Shown here: piece by piece, positions 32,688 to 44,421 of the stretch
Numbering within the stretch: position 1 is the first letter of the stretch
Layout: the number at the start of each line of letters is the position of its first letter
DNA from: Gadus chalcogrammus
Lineage: Eukaryota > Chordata > Actinopteri > Gadiformes > Gadidae
NCBI RefSeq assembly: GCF_026213295.1
Contig: NC_079415.1
Location: 20,923,847-20,987,846 of the forward strand
DNA: 64,000 nt
Direction of reading: 5' to 3'
Notes under the pieces: model-generated
The model's input: only the letters and a program-made list of their open reading frames with translations
Told to the model about the DNA's origin: nothing
Database searches by the model: none
Translations under genes and position numbers: made by a program

Positions 32688-35600
32688 TTATTTAAGCAAA
32701 TATATATTCCATTTTGTCCATCTTGCAATATATAAATCATACTCCAATCTAAGCAGAAGAGTTAACCTTTCCATCTCGTGAATCTCTTTAATAATTTCTA
32801 GCCAATTATCTATTGTAGGTGGATCGGCCTGTAACCATTTGCGAGTAATGGCTTTTTTTGCTGCTGCAGTTAATATTTTCAGAAGATATTTATCAGTTCT
32901 CGGTAATTCTTCTGGAAAATCACCCAAATACAATGATACACACGTCAATGGAATCTGTATCCCCAGAATTTGCTTCATAATTTCCCAGATTTCCTCCCAA
33001 AATCTTTTTAATTTTAGACAGTCCCAAAAGATGTGATAATGGTTTGCTCCTATTACACCACAGTCCCTCCAGCATGGATGGTTTGATGATGTTATATGCA
33101 TTTTCAATTTAGGAGTAATGAAGTAGCGAACAAGGTTCTTCCAGCTAAATTCACGCCAGTAAGCAGAACAGGTTGTAGAGAAAACATTTTCACATATATT
33201 CTCCCATTGTTGGGAGGTTATTGTGTCATGTAGTTCCTTTTCCCATCTCTCCTTAATGTAACTTGTGGAAGTTCCTCTGCCATTTGCTATTCCCTGATAT
33301 AGTTTTGAGATGATTGATTTAGTACTGCTATTGTATGTTTGTATTATCAATTGTATAATCCCATTAGGTTCCAGATTTGTCTGCTTTTTGTCAATCTCTT
33401 TTAAGAAGTAGTGGCGTAACTGCAAATATCTGAAAAAATCCTGTTTTTCTAAATTGTATTTTTCTCTAAGCGTCTGGAAGCTTTGTAATGTGTTCTTTTC
33501 TATTATGCTATAGTAAGCAGTGATTCCTTTATCCATCCAGAATTTAAACCTAGAGTCCATACAATTTGGTTTGAAATCTGAATCAAATGCAATCCATCTA
33601 AGTTGTTTTAACTGGGTCCATAAGTTTAATTGTTTTATGACATCAAACCAGGTATTTAAAGTAAAGGAAACCAAGGGATTAATGTCTTCCTGATTAATTG
33701 AAAATAGTTTATGGTCCCCAATCATTGCTTGTATTGGTATGCATTTGTACAATCTCTCAATCTCCTTCCATTTGGCCTCATATCTGTCATCACTCCAAAG
33801 AACTATTGTTTTCATTTGGGCAGCAAGGTAATAATCCCAAAGATTAGGAAGAGACATTCCACCTCGTTCTTTACTGGTTTTTAATGTACTATATTTAATC
33901 CTAGGTTTCTTTCCCATCCAAATAAATCGAGAAATTAGTTTGTCCCAATCGTGAAACTGTTTAATTGGAATTTTTACTGGTAAAGACATAAACAGGTAAA
34001 GCAGCCTGGGTAGAATAAATGTTTTAATAGTCTCAATTCTAGCAAGAATGTTGTCCAGTGATTCAGATCTTCTTTAATTTTCTTGCTCACTGTATCATAG
34101 TTTTTTTTATATAGGTCACTGGGACAGTGGGTTAACCAGACTCCTAAGTATTTGATTGCCTTTTGAGACCAATCAACTGGAAGTCTTTGCCTAAGGTCCG
34201 GTGGCGGATTATAGTTGTATGCTAGTATTTGTGTTTTTTGTATGTTGAGCTTATAGCCTGAGAATGCCCCAAATATGTCAAGGAAATCCAAAAGCGTGCA
34301 CAGTGATGCTTCTGGGTTTGAAATATATAAAATAACATCATCAGCATATAATCCTATTTTATGTTCGGTTTCATTGTGCGTAATTCCTTGAATATTCTCA
34401 TTCTCTCTGATTGCCTGAGCCAAAGGTTCTATGTATAGTGCAAATAGTGTAGGCGAAAGTGAGCATCCTTGGCGAGTGGATCGTTCCAGTTTTATACATT
34501 CAGTTAGGCGCCCGTTTATCTTGATTCTTGCTGTTGGTGCTGAGTATAGGGTTTTAATACTATTAATTGAATTTTCTGTAAAGCCAAATCGTTCAAGAAC
34601 TAAAAACAAATATTCCCAGCTGACGCAATCAAAAGCCTTCTCAGCATCAAGACTGACTAACACAGCATTCATTTTATTTTCCTTTATGTTTTGTATTATA
34701 TGAAGAGAGCGTCTGATATTATCTTGTGTTTGACGTTCCCAGACAAATCCAGTTTGGTCATTGTCAATCAGTTCAGGAATAAAGGAGTCTAGTCTTTTGG
34801 ATATAATAGATGTGTACAGTCGGTAATCTTGATTTAAATTTTAAATTGGCCTATATGAACTACATAACAATTTATTTTTCCCCTCTTTTGGGATAATAGA
34901 GATGAAGGCTTCATTCCATGACGGAGGGATAGACATTTTCTCAAGTGTCCAATTGAAAGATTTCAAGAGCACTGGATTCAGCTCTTCTCTAAAGATTTTA
35001 TACCATTCAGCAGGTAGACCGTCGGTTCCTGGAGTTTTATTGTTTTTTAATGAATTCATTACAATCCCTAATAATTTTGTAGCTCTGGGACCTACTTCGT
35101 AATATGTTTGTTTTATGAATTTGTATTTTTTGTCTAACTCTTCTTTATAATTGTTAGACATTTGATTCTTTATTTCTTTTATTTGCCTCAATATCTGGTC
35201 ACTCTGATTTTCGATGTGGTGCTTTTCTAGTTCTCTCAGTCTACCTTCAAGCTCTTTACGTTTTTTTTCTTTTGTTTTCTTAATATTTGTGCTGATGGAT
35301 ATCAGTTTACCCCTAATAACTGCCTTCAAAGCGTCCCATAGTATATTCGGGTTTACTTCTCCATTATCATTTATTTCAAGATAAGTTTTAATTTCAGCTT
35401 TTATTTGTTGTATGACAGTTTTGTTATTAAGCAAGGCTGTATTGAGTCTCCAAATTGTTCTTTTTGGTCTACTATCCAAGTACAATGTTATATACATCGG
35501 TGAGTGGTCTGAAGTGTCCCTTGAGCCGATATCACAGTTAATAATTCTGTGTCTGTCATTCTTAAAAACGAAGAAAAAATCTATCCTTGAGTATACTGTA

Positions 35601-36226
35601 TGGGGAGCTGAAAAATATGTATAGTCTCTATCCGTTGGGTGAAGTTCTCTCCAGACATCCAGTAAGCCAATCTCCTCTAGGCCCTTTCTCAGGATTTTAT
35701 TTTGTGGTGATACAGTCCTCTTATTGTTAGATGTGTCTTCTCTATTTATTACCGTGTTAAAATCTCCAGCACAGATTAATGTACCTTGTGACTCTGAGGC
35801 TATGAGCTCAAGAACTGTCTTCATTAGTTTTGGATCACTTTGTGGAGGTAGATAAACAGAGATAAGAGTGGTCATGTTATTTTCTATTCTACCTTGCACT
35901 AAAATATATCTGCCCTCACTATCCCTAATCTCCTTTACTAATTCAAAATTTAGGGAATTATGTAATAATACCGCTACACCTCTTTTGTGGCCTGTCTTAA
36001 AGGAACTATAAAATGTGTTCTTGTACCCAAACTGCTTTAGTTTTTCATGTTCATCTTTAGATAGATGGGTTTCCTGTAGAAATATGATCTGAGGTTTCTC
36101 CCTTCTCATCTTAGCCATTACTCTACTCCTCTTAACTGGATTATTCAAACCATTCACATTCCAAGAAGCTACTTTAAAGTGTCTGTACCCCATGACAGTA
36201 GTTATATGTGCCGACAATATGAACAA
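32688..36226 (-). pseudogene. L1-clade LINE ORF2 (endonuclease-reverse transcriptase)
   Basis: From 36226: the APE endonuclease ([46 protein letters not shown]), a coiled-coil-like linker, then reverse transcriptase ([28 protein letters not shown]). It ends with a long C-terminal region and a CCHC-like knuckle (CWRDCGVIGANHYHIFWDC). Breaks: an in-frame deletion near 35067 joins KLLG to IVMNSL; a TAA at 34841-34843 follows SSYRPI, with the frame continuing NLNQDYRLY; a one-base loss near 34045-34055 shifts the frame before ILARIETIK. ORF1 is absent. It inserts next to the Harbinger MITE. Confidence 0.85.
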
Positions 36227-36834
36227 ATGAACAATGACAAAAACAAATAACAGGCACTTTTAGAACAGAAAACAAACATTTTAAATTAAATAAAGTCAGT
36301 TGGCTGTGAAAGGACTGTCGCAGGGTGAGCACCTGGGTTTTCAAAACCACAGCCTGACCATTTCCATGTTTTGCATATTCTATGTTGTAAACTTTTCTTG
36401 TACATCTATTGCACGTCTGCCTGTCCTGGGTGAGGGATCCCTCCTCTGTCTCTCACCCTGAGGTTTCTCCAGTTTTTCCCTGTTAGTTTTTTTTTCAATT
36501 GCTAACAAGCATTGGTCGAAACTAAGGTGACCAGATTTCTGAGACAAAATCAGGTGACATTTTCGGTTCAGAGGCGTAAAAACCTCAAACATGTAGTGTT
36601 TTTGTCTTTGAAAAACTAAAACGGGGACACTGCCCTTACCATTCATAAAGCGGTTTCTCTCACCCTATTTCTCCTAAATTGCAAAGGAATTGATTAACAA
36701 TGAGTTTTTTTCCTCTGATCAAAGTAGCTGAGATCAAGAACATCCATAAAATCAGCTGTAATAAATAGGTATCAGCCAGACACTTCACCCAAACTAAGGC
36801 CTCCTCCTTACACCATATGATTTTCACAAGATTT
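36227..36834. other. L1 5' flank, no gene
   Basis: No coding sequence recognised. ggtgaccagatttctgagac near 36525 recalls a dispersed fish repeat. Confidence 0.3.
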
Positions 36835-37157
36835 AGTGCTTTGTCTATTTTCTATGAATATTAATATGCAGAAATTATCATTTTTGTTCAATAACTTCCA
36901 CATCATGTGACCCAGTGACTCCAAACCAGTATCCAATTGTATTACCAAATTGATCAAATATGACACACCACTTTTTATGCTATTTTAGTGCTTTGTCTAT
37001 TTTCTATGAATATTAATATGCAGAATTGATCATTTTTGTTCAATAACTTCCACATCATGTGACCCAGTGACTCCAAACCAGTATCCAATTGTATTACTTA
37101 GCCCTAAAAATAAGACACACCACTTTTTATGGTATTTTAGTGCTTTGTCTATTTTTT
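36835..37157. repeat. 152-bp tandem satellite, 2.1 copies
   Basis: Units start agtgctttgtctatttt at 36835, 36987 and 37139. The first two are nearly identical apart from small changes around gcagaa(a)tt and the last 30 bases. Confidence 0.95.
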
Positions 37158-37446
37158 GGCAACACGTCTCCGTGTGGATGGGCCCTAATTTTGGTGGTGG
37201 CCGCCACCGCCTAAAATGGTCAATGTGGGCTGAAACTAACATAATTCAGCATAATCATCTGACATACTGTGTTTTCCTGTTTTTAGGATCGGGTCCGTTC
37301 ATTTTGAGAGGTTAAATCCGCATATTTCCGCTCCAACTCTGCATGAGTCTGAGGCTCTCTTCTCCCGTGCACGCTGTGTGCCACCTGTGTGCTCCCGTTT
37401 CGCTGTGCTGTGTAAGGCACACATCGGCATGGGGTGTCAGATAGGG

Positions 37447-38310
37447 GTATGCGATATTGACAAAAATCAATATCCCAATATTTTTTGGGATTTTGCCGAT
37501 AACGATAATTGACGATATTTTGCATCCCTCAAAAATGTGTTTGTAAAAGCATCAAAGGCCTATTGTACTAGCTCGCTCTTGTTAATAGTATATTAAATGT
37601 TAATGCTAATATTGACAAAAACAGCTTGTTCAAGAAAAACAAGTCTTATTTATTAACTTAAAACTGAGTCATTCAAGTAAGTACAATACAAAAACACTGA
37701 AATCACCAGTGCAAGTATTGAGATCATTCAGTGCAAGTATACGTAAACCATTTCAAAGTGGCTTATAGGATTTACACTATAAAATATTGCACTAACAAAC
37801 TATCATGAGAGCATTTTAAACTGACACTTCCCCCTAATGTAAACAATACTCATCATATTTGAACTACAAGGCATGAACATTAGAATGTGGATACACATTT
37901 GACTGCTGTGCTGGAAGGTGAATTGTGCAGCATAAGCAAGAACAAAACTAAGTCTCCAAATCCAATCTTTATGCGTCAAATACTGCACAAAGAGTGGTGA
38001 CAGATTTTGTTATTCCTTGCCATCTGTTGCCCTTCTTGTTGTAAGGCACTCCCTTGCCGAATGACGCTGTGTTTTCTTGTCAGTACCTTGCAGGCCGGTC
38101 GTGGTCGACCGCTGACTGCCGAAGCTTTTCATATTCTTCATATTCTGTGCTGTAGTTAATTTGCAGATGGTGAAACAAGTTTGTTGACGAGCTGTCTTTG
38201 ACGGCAACCGGTTTCTGACATAGTTTGCAGATTGGTGTCTTTTGAGCAACATCAGTGTTTTCAAAGCCAAACCACCTCCATGTGAGTGAGAATGATCCAC
38301 ATTGAGCTAT
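37447..38310 (-). mobile_element. hAT remnant with BED zinc-finger exon
   Basis: The left end taggggtatgcgatattgac looks like a hAT terminus. On the minus strand between about 38310 and 38090 one frame reads TWRWFGFENTDVAQKTPICK with CKLCQKPVAVKDSSSTNLF and HHLQINYSTEYEEYEK. This is a BED-type zinc finger (W.WFGF, C..C, H...) as in ZBED-like hAT transposases. No catalytic domain follows, and the other terminus was not found. Confidence 0.6.
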
Positions 38311-38747
38311 TAAATCCGAGGCTGGTAGTTTGTGGTTTGTTCACTAATTTTTAACTTCAGCCATAGTATGCAGCTATGTTAGCTTGGTTTGTTGTTGTTT
38401 TGAAGTGTAAACACGGCATGTGTTCTCAATGTGCACGTGCCGTAGTCAGGGTTGCCAAATTGAGATTACATTTCCAAGCCAGACACACACAAATACAGAA
38501 AGACAAACTAACCACCTTTTAGGTAACCATTTTTTAATCATTTTCATTCCAAAATTGTGCACATGAATGAATAGTAGGTTGTGATTTAACTTTTGCCACC
38601 TTTTCCACCCTCAATGAGCATTAGCCTACACTACTATCTGAAAACTTAATTCTAAAATATTATGCTGCAATAGCCCAAAAATCTAATGATTATTAATTAG
38701 AGACATTGATAACATAGTGTCCACAAGTGAGAAGTGGGTAATAATAT
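38311..38747. other. No gene recognised
   Basis: AT-rich sequence between the BED remnant and the minisatellite. Confidence 0.3.
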
Positions 38748-39022
38748 GGGTCCAATAAGTGACACACAGAAGTGTGTAAAATGGGTGCAACAAGTGACAG
38801 ATTCAGAGAGTGTGATAATACGGGTCCAATAAGTGACACATAGAAGTGTGTAAAATGGGCGCAACAAGTGACAGATTTAGAGAGGTGTGTAACAATATGG
38901 GTCCAATAAGTGACACATAGAAGTGTGTAAAATGGGCGCAACAAGTGACAGATTTAGAGAGGTGTGTGATAATATGGGTCCAATAAGTGACACAGAGAAG
39001 TGTGTAAAATGGGTGCAACAAG
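38748..39022. repeat. ~76-bp minisatellite, left part
   Basis: Units start gggtccaataagtgacac at 38748, 38822, 38899 and 38976 and contain gtgtgtaaaatgggcgcaac. The array resumes after the hAT insertion at 40307. Confidence 0.95.
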
Positions 39023-40306
39023 CAGTGCTTTAAGTGGGCCGGTACGCACCGGTACGCAGTACCCCTACTTCTAGATTTTACCCCATGGCATACCGGGACT
39101 TTTCGCCGGACTTCTCACAAGCTCCCAGAACCCTTTCCTTTCCTCTCCAAAGCTGTCTCTCGGTGATTCATGGCAGCTAAACTACATTACCCAGGGCGCA
39201 CTACGTGACGCTTGCCTCTATGTTCTCGCCGGTAGGCTATTATGTGACGCCCACTAGTTTGTTGTCACGGAAGTGGAACGTCACATTTGCTCATGATCCA
39301 CAGCAGTGTTGGATAAACAGGCATAAACAAAAGACACGATAGTAAAGTTGGCCTGGCTCCTAAAAGGCACAAAGAGAATGCGAACCGGAACGGAGTGGCA
39401 TGATGACAGAACTCTGACAGTCCAATACTACTGAGCCAGAAAATGCAGGTCAGCAGCAACAAGCTAATGTTAGCACACAGCCTGTTGCTATAGCAACGCC
39501 TGTTGCTAATGTTGCGACGTTAGCAATAACCTCGTTCAAGATGAATGACCAGACTGTTGGTGAAAGGATCAAGCACAGTGTTTTTTAAAAACCTGACAGT
39601 TCTGTTGAAATCCACTGTTGCTCTTTCTACAAGTATATGGATATTCAGTGGTGGAAAGTAACTAAGTAAATTTACTCTAGTAAGTACTGTACTTAAGTAA
39701 AATGTTGATGTATTTTACTTTTGTGAATTAATTTTATACTAGGCTATACTATTCAGAGGAAATATTGTACTTTTTACTCAACTACATTTATTCAGTAACT
39801 TTAGTTACCAGTTACTTTACAGATTCTGATTCTCAATACAAAATATTTAAATTATAATTTAAAAATAATATATATCATGTATTGTTTTGGATTGAGCTAC
39901 ACAGAAGTATATAAAATAATTCAATTTTGCCCCACCTTTTATCAGCTGCAACGTGATAATTAATCTATCAATGACAATCTAATGATGTTTAGATTGTACT
40001 TTAAGTACATTTTGATGCTAATAGTTTTATACTTTTACTTAAGTTACATTTTGAATGCAGGACTTTTACTACAGTAGTGGTATTACTACTTTTACTGAAG
40101 TAAAAGCTCTGAGTACTTCTTCCACCACTGTGAATATTTGAAGAAATGAATGTTGTGAAAATCAGCATTATCTTTCAGTATCTTTTATTCACTGTAGAAA
40201 TTCAGAATGTAATACTTAATGATTTGACAATATCGGCTGCCCAATACACATGCCAACAGGTGAAAAGGGGAGTACTGGCACTTATTTTTTTCCACTTAAA
40301 GCACTG
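39023..40306. mobile_element. hAT element inserted in minisatellite
   Basis: Perfect 15-bp inverted ends CAGTGCTTTAAGTGG and CCACTTAAAGCACTG. Perfect 8-bp TSD GCAACAAG at 39015-39022 and 40307-40314. No transposase core. It hosts a second, smaller hAT MITE. Confidence 0.95.
39646..40130. mobile_element. hAT MITE nested in a hAT
   Basis: Ends CAGTGGTGGAA and TTCCACCACTG. Flanks tggatatt and tgaatatt agree at 7 of 8 positions. The interior is made of short AGTAC/ACTTTT motifs, as in a widespread fish MITE. Confidence 0.9.
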
Positions 40307-40480
40307 GCAACAAGTGACAGATTTAGAGTGTAATAATATGGGTCCAATGAGTGACACAGAAGTGTGTAAAATGGGCGCAACAAGTGACAGATTTAGAGAG
40401 GTGTGTAACACAGGGGCTCAAAAGTGACGTTGTAAGAGAATTGTGTAATATGGGTCTAATAAGTGACAAAGCGTGAGAGT
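40307..40480. repeat. ~76-bp minisatellite, right part
   Basis: Continuation of the array at 38748-39022 after the insertion; about two and a half more units (gggtccaatgagtgacac at 40340). Confidence 0.93.
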
Positions 40481-40741
40481 GGTCCCCAAAGGTGACCACC
40501 CTGACTCCTATGAAACTTTTTATAAAAAATATATAAAAAAAACTGCTTATTTAAACAGACTTTTGTAATATATGACTGTTGCTGATCATTGGTGATTTTT
40601 GTCAGAGCTGTACGAGCCCTGGAAAGGGTGGGCCCCGCAGATGACAGTCCTGACTAATGGTCTCTCAAGTTATGGCGCGGGAGTATGTGTGTGTGTGTGT
40701 GTGTGTCCTCCGCTACCTACTGTCCTACAGTCATAGCGGAG
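40481..40741. other. No gene; short (GT)n at 40683-40706
   Basis: It contains a (GT)n run of about 24 bases next to a short inverted repeat (ctacagtcatagc and gctatgactgtag around 40725-40755). No coding signal. Confidence 0.5.
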
Positions 40742-41320
40742 CTATGACTGTAGGAAGTTGGAAAGTGAGGGCCAGGTTGGGTTATTACCAGTTGAGTTGT
40801 TTGAGAGTTCTAGTGAGATGTGATCTAATAGTAGGTTTTTCCAGATGGAAATATGAATATTATTTTTTGATTTCCAGTTTATGAGGATAGTCTTCTTGGC
40901 GACAGCTAGCGCAACCAACAAGGTTGTATTGCTAAAGTGATTTAGGTTGATTGTAGTGGTATCTCCAAGCAGACAGATTGACGGGGAGGTTGGGATGCAG
41001 CAGCCAAAAAATGTGGTGGGTAGCCCTGTGATCTTCTCCCAGAAATGTGTAACAGGGGAGCAGTACCAAAGTGCATGAATATAGGTGTCCGGGCAATTTT
41101 GGGTGCAATGGGGGCAGATGTCTGAAGTGAAACCCATGCGAAATAGTTTATGTCCTGTGAGGTGAGTCCTGTGGATGATTTTATATAGTATTAACTGTAG
41201 GTTTGTATTTTTGGTCATGAGAAAGGTATTTTTGCAGATTTGAGTCCAGAAATTGGCATCGGTAGAGATAGAGAGATCTGATTCCCATTTGGCAGATGGT
41301 AGACTTGTCGTGGTGTCTGT
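40742..41320 (-). pseudogene. L1 ORF2 C-terminus, distal half
   Basis: A frame ending at 40742 encodes an L1-like C-terminal region (DTTTSLPSAKWESDLSIS, CPHCTQNCPDTYIHALWYC as a CCHC-like knuckle, and HFWEKITGLPT). It is the downstream half of the L1 fragment at 48988-49625. A 7.67-kb insertion separates the two halves. This L1 is diverged from the one at 32.7-36.2 kb. Confidence 0.8.
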
Positions 41321-41799
41321 CCAACCCGGTATCACGCGATTGCGTGCTCCGGCGCACGAACGTTAATCTATTGAAGCGTGTTCCCGAGCACGATAGTCTG
41401 ACTTTTTGCGTGTTACACAAAACGAAATGTAAACCAATGCATCCTGAATGGGAGTGTTCTAAGACAATTAACGTGCTCCACAAAACGGTACGAGAGAGAG
41501 AGAAAGAGAGAGCGGGAGGGACAGAGAGAGAGAGAGAGCGAGAGAGAGGCTTCAGAAAGGGTGTGCGCAGATAGTACAGTGCACCCTAGTTATGTTTATG
41601 CCAAAACCTATATATATAATTAGGCTGTGGAAATTGCAATAAGTTAAGAACACACCTTGCACGTTGAGCACACAGCCGTGTGACTCGTTTATTTTGTAAA
41701 AAAGAAAACCGGAAATCAAAGCGTGCTGAAGGTAAACAAATCCAGCATGTTTGTTGAGGGGGGGGAGACACGTTTGTAGGGGGGGGGCACGCTCGACAA

Positions 41800-42010
41800 C
41801 GAGAGTTGGTTTTTATTGAACGCTCGACAACGAGAGTTGGTTTTTATTGAACGAGACTTCAACACGGAACAGCTGCACGAAACGATGGTCACGTCACTCT
41901 CGGTGACGGTGTCGACAATAATGAACACACGAACAATGTTAGTAGAACAACACACAACCACATAACATCCCGAACCCATTAACCCCACTTAATCCTAACA
42001 ACAAAACAAG
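41800..42010 (-). promoter_or_regulatory. LTR-like polyA region in the inverted arm (left)
   Basis: Read on the minus strand it gives two copies of a block with AATAAAAACCAACTC and GTTGTCGAGCG, like a retroviral R/U5 region. The mirror copy lies at 45150-45390 on the plus strand. No retroviral gene is present. Confidence 0.3.
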
Positions 42011-42089
42011 TTAACAAAAGCCCCATTTGTCAACTGAGAACCCCAATTCCCAGAATCCCCCGCGGCTCCGGAACACGGCGGAGCTTATA

Positions 42090-42510
42090 TTAATCTTTAT
42101 TATCTGAATGGGAAATGCAATATTTTAGGACAGATACACCATTAAACGCGTTTCTAATGACATTTCTAGCGAGAAATGTACATTTTCCTTACATAATCTT
42201 CAGTCAGTGAATGTGTATGATCTTTATTAATCTTTATTATCTGAATGGGAAATGCAATATTTTAGGACAGATACACCATTAAACGCGTTTCTAATGACTT
42301 TCCTAGCGAGAAATGTACATTTTCCTTACATAATCTTCAGTCAGTGAATGTGTATGATCTTTATTAATCTTTATTATCTGAATGGGAAATGCAATATTTT
42401 AGGACCGATTCACCGTTAAACGTGTTTCTAATAACATTTCTAGCGAGAAATATACTTTTTACTTGCATAATCTTCAGTCAGTGATTGTGTCTGATCTTTA
42501 GTGTTATAGT
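42090..42510. repeat. 137-bp tandem triplication within the left arm
   Basis: aatctttattatctgaatgg recurs at about 42092, 42229 and 42366, with tagcgagaaatgtacatttt in each unit. The same triplet appears inverted at 44660-45085, so the triplication predates or was copied with the inverted arms. Confidence 0.92.
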
Positions 42511-42534
42511 TATTAGGATTTGACCTTGGACCTT

Positions 42535-42593
42535 GGCCCGGTCGGACCCCGAGGGCAGGAAGGGGGGGCCTGCCCTCGGGGTCTGACCGGGCC
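42535..42593. repeat. GC-rich hairpin
   Basis: Arms of 25 bp (ggcccggtcggaccccgagg plus gcagg, paired with its complement) have one mismatch and a 9-nt G-rich loop. A third copy of one arm (cctgccctcggggtctgacc) follows at about 42620-42646. Confidence 0.95.
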
Positions 42594-43457
42594 AAGTCTC
42601 GGGCAGGTAGGGCCCCCCCTTCCTGCCCTCGGGGTCTGACCGGGCCAAGTTTCGGTGCGGAGGTCCCAGTTAGGCCCTAGAATAAGGTATTAAAATTTCA
42701 GGGCGGTAGGACCTTCCTATCTCAAAAACTGTTTTTCCACCACATTCTGAACCATTAGGTCTTGCAGGCTACACTTCTGAGGGGCTTTGTCCAAATGACA
42801 CTCCATTTGGGAAAACTTTTTTTCTCTAAGGGCTAGAACTCCAAATCTCGGATATGTCGTACACAGGGCCCCGGGAAATGTGTGTAAACATTTTAGCATC
42901 CCTAGCTATCTCGAAAAGGTCGGCAAAGGGGCGTGACCTCCAACAGTACAGTAAATGTACATAAGACAGAGGTTAGTTTCTAGTCCCCATTTTTTGTGGG
43001 ATGGAGGTGTACATTTGTGGCTAAAGGTGTGTAGACACAGCTGGCCTGTGGCCACGTTTTTGAAGTCGGGGGTCAAAAGGTCAAAAGGAGCCGGCATCAC
43101 GCCGCTTATGAGATAACAAAAAGTTAATGTGTGTTTCTCTCATAACTTTTTGTCATTATTAAAGAGAGGCCTGATTCTCAGATATGCATGTTGGATGGCT
43201 AGGGTGTAGGTCTGGGAAGAACTTCAGGCCAAAATCTTGCAAGCGAGCCGCTGGGTGCAGGTGCAACGAGATGGAGCACTTGCTGAGCCTGGACTTTCAT
43301 AATCTTCGCTCTGTGAATGTAAAGGATGTTTGGTCGGATGTTACGACGAAGAATCATAATGTGAATGGGAATATTCTATAAATCTCTTGATATCATCTTT
43401 CGTCTCAACACTTCTGCTGCAGCCACTTAAAGTCTCACTCCGAGAACCTTAAAACAT

Positions 43458-44070
43458 GAATCAATCCATTAGAAGTATGAAAAAATTCCCGGTGGTGCAA
43501 CAGAGCAAACAAGGTGTCCTTTGACATCTACGTTTCGAGACGATTGCAACAGTGCCACACATTATCATATTTGAATATGTTTCGGGGTAGTAATTAGCTG
43601 TCGATTTTGGAGGCCTTTATCAATAATGACCAGCTATAGATTTGCTTCCCGATGGAGATTTTTGACAAATTACATGTTAATTAGCATCTACACGTTAAGC
43701 TGAGTCCAATGAGATCAAGCTCGGCCTCTTGCTACACCGAGATCATGTCCTAGACCTAGGTGTACCATGTAAAATACATGTTACCATTAGCTAGAGTGTC
43801 GTTCTTGGTGTCATTGGACTCAACGTGTAGATGCTAAATAACATGTCATTTGTGACAAATCTTTATCGGGAAGCAAATCAATAGCTGCTCAGTATTGATT
43901 AAGGCCTCCAATTTTGACAGCTAATTACTACCATTAAACATGTTCGAATATGCTCATGTGTGGCACCGTTGCAATCTCCTGGAAGTGTAGATGTTGAAGG
44001 ACACCTTGTTCGTCCTCTTACGCCACCGGGAAGATATTTACATGCTTCTGATTGACTAATGAATTGATTC
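43458..44070. repeat. 613-bp central foldback
   Basis: Arms of about 250 bp (gaatcaatccattag at left; gaattgattc at right end) are imperfect complements, sharing for example gattgcaac-gtgccacac and tagcatctacacgtt. Both sides are flanked by a related direct block, ggtcaaaaggtcaaaaggag, at 43068 and 44092. Probably a decayed nested MITE. Confidence 0.85.
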
Positions 44071-44329
44071 AGCTATTCCCCCAGAAGTCTGGGTCAAAAG
44101 GTCAAAAGGAGACGGCACCACGCCGGGGTGGATCCAGATCTCGGGCAACAGCGCAGGGTTGCCAGGTCCTGCAAAAAACGTGCCCCCCACATACCGTTTG
44201 AAATCCACCCAAAATGTCCTAGAAGCATCCCAAATAAAAAATGATATTATTGGCCATTTTGGCCAACGTTTTGAAAGTAATAATATTTGAGGGAATATTT
44301 TTTTGTTGTTTTAGCAGCGAGATGCACCG

Positions 44330-44421
44330 TGTGCGTGTGTGCGTGTGTGCGTGTCTGTGTCTGTGTGTCTGTGTGTGCTTGTGTGTGTGTCTGTGCGTGT
44401 GCGTGCGTGTGTGTGTGTGTA
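44330..44421. repeat. GT-rich microsatellite
   Basis: Interrupted (GT)n/(GTGC) tract inside the foldback element's centre. Confidence 0.85.

Noticed and set aside
36835..40480. CRISPR-like regular repeats
   Set aside because: Units are contiguous satellites without spacers, and the genome is clearly eukaryotic.
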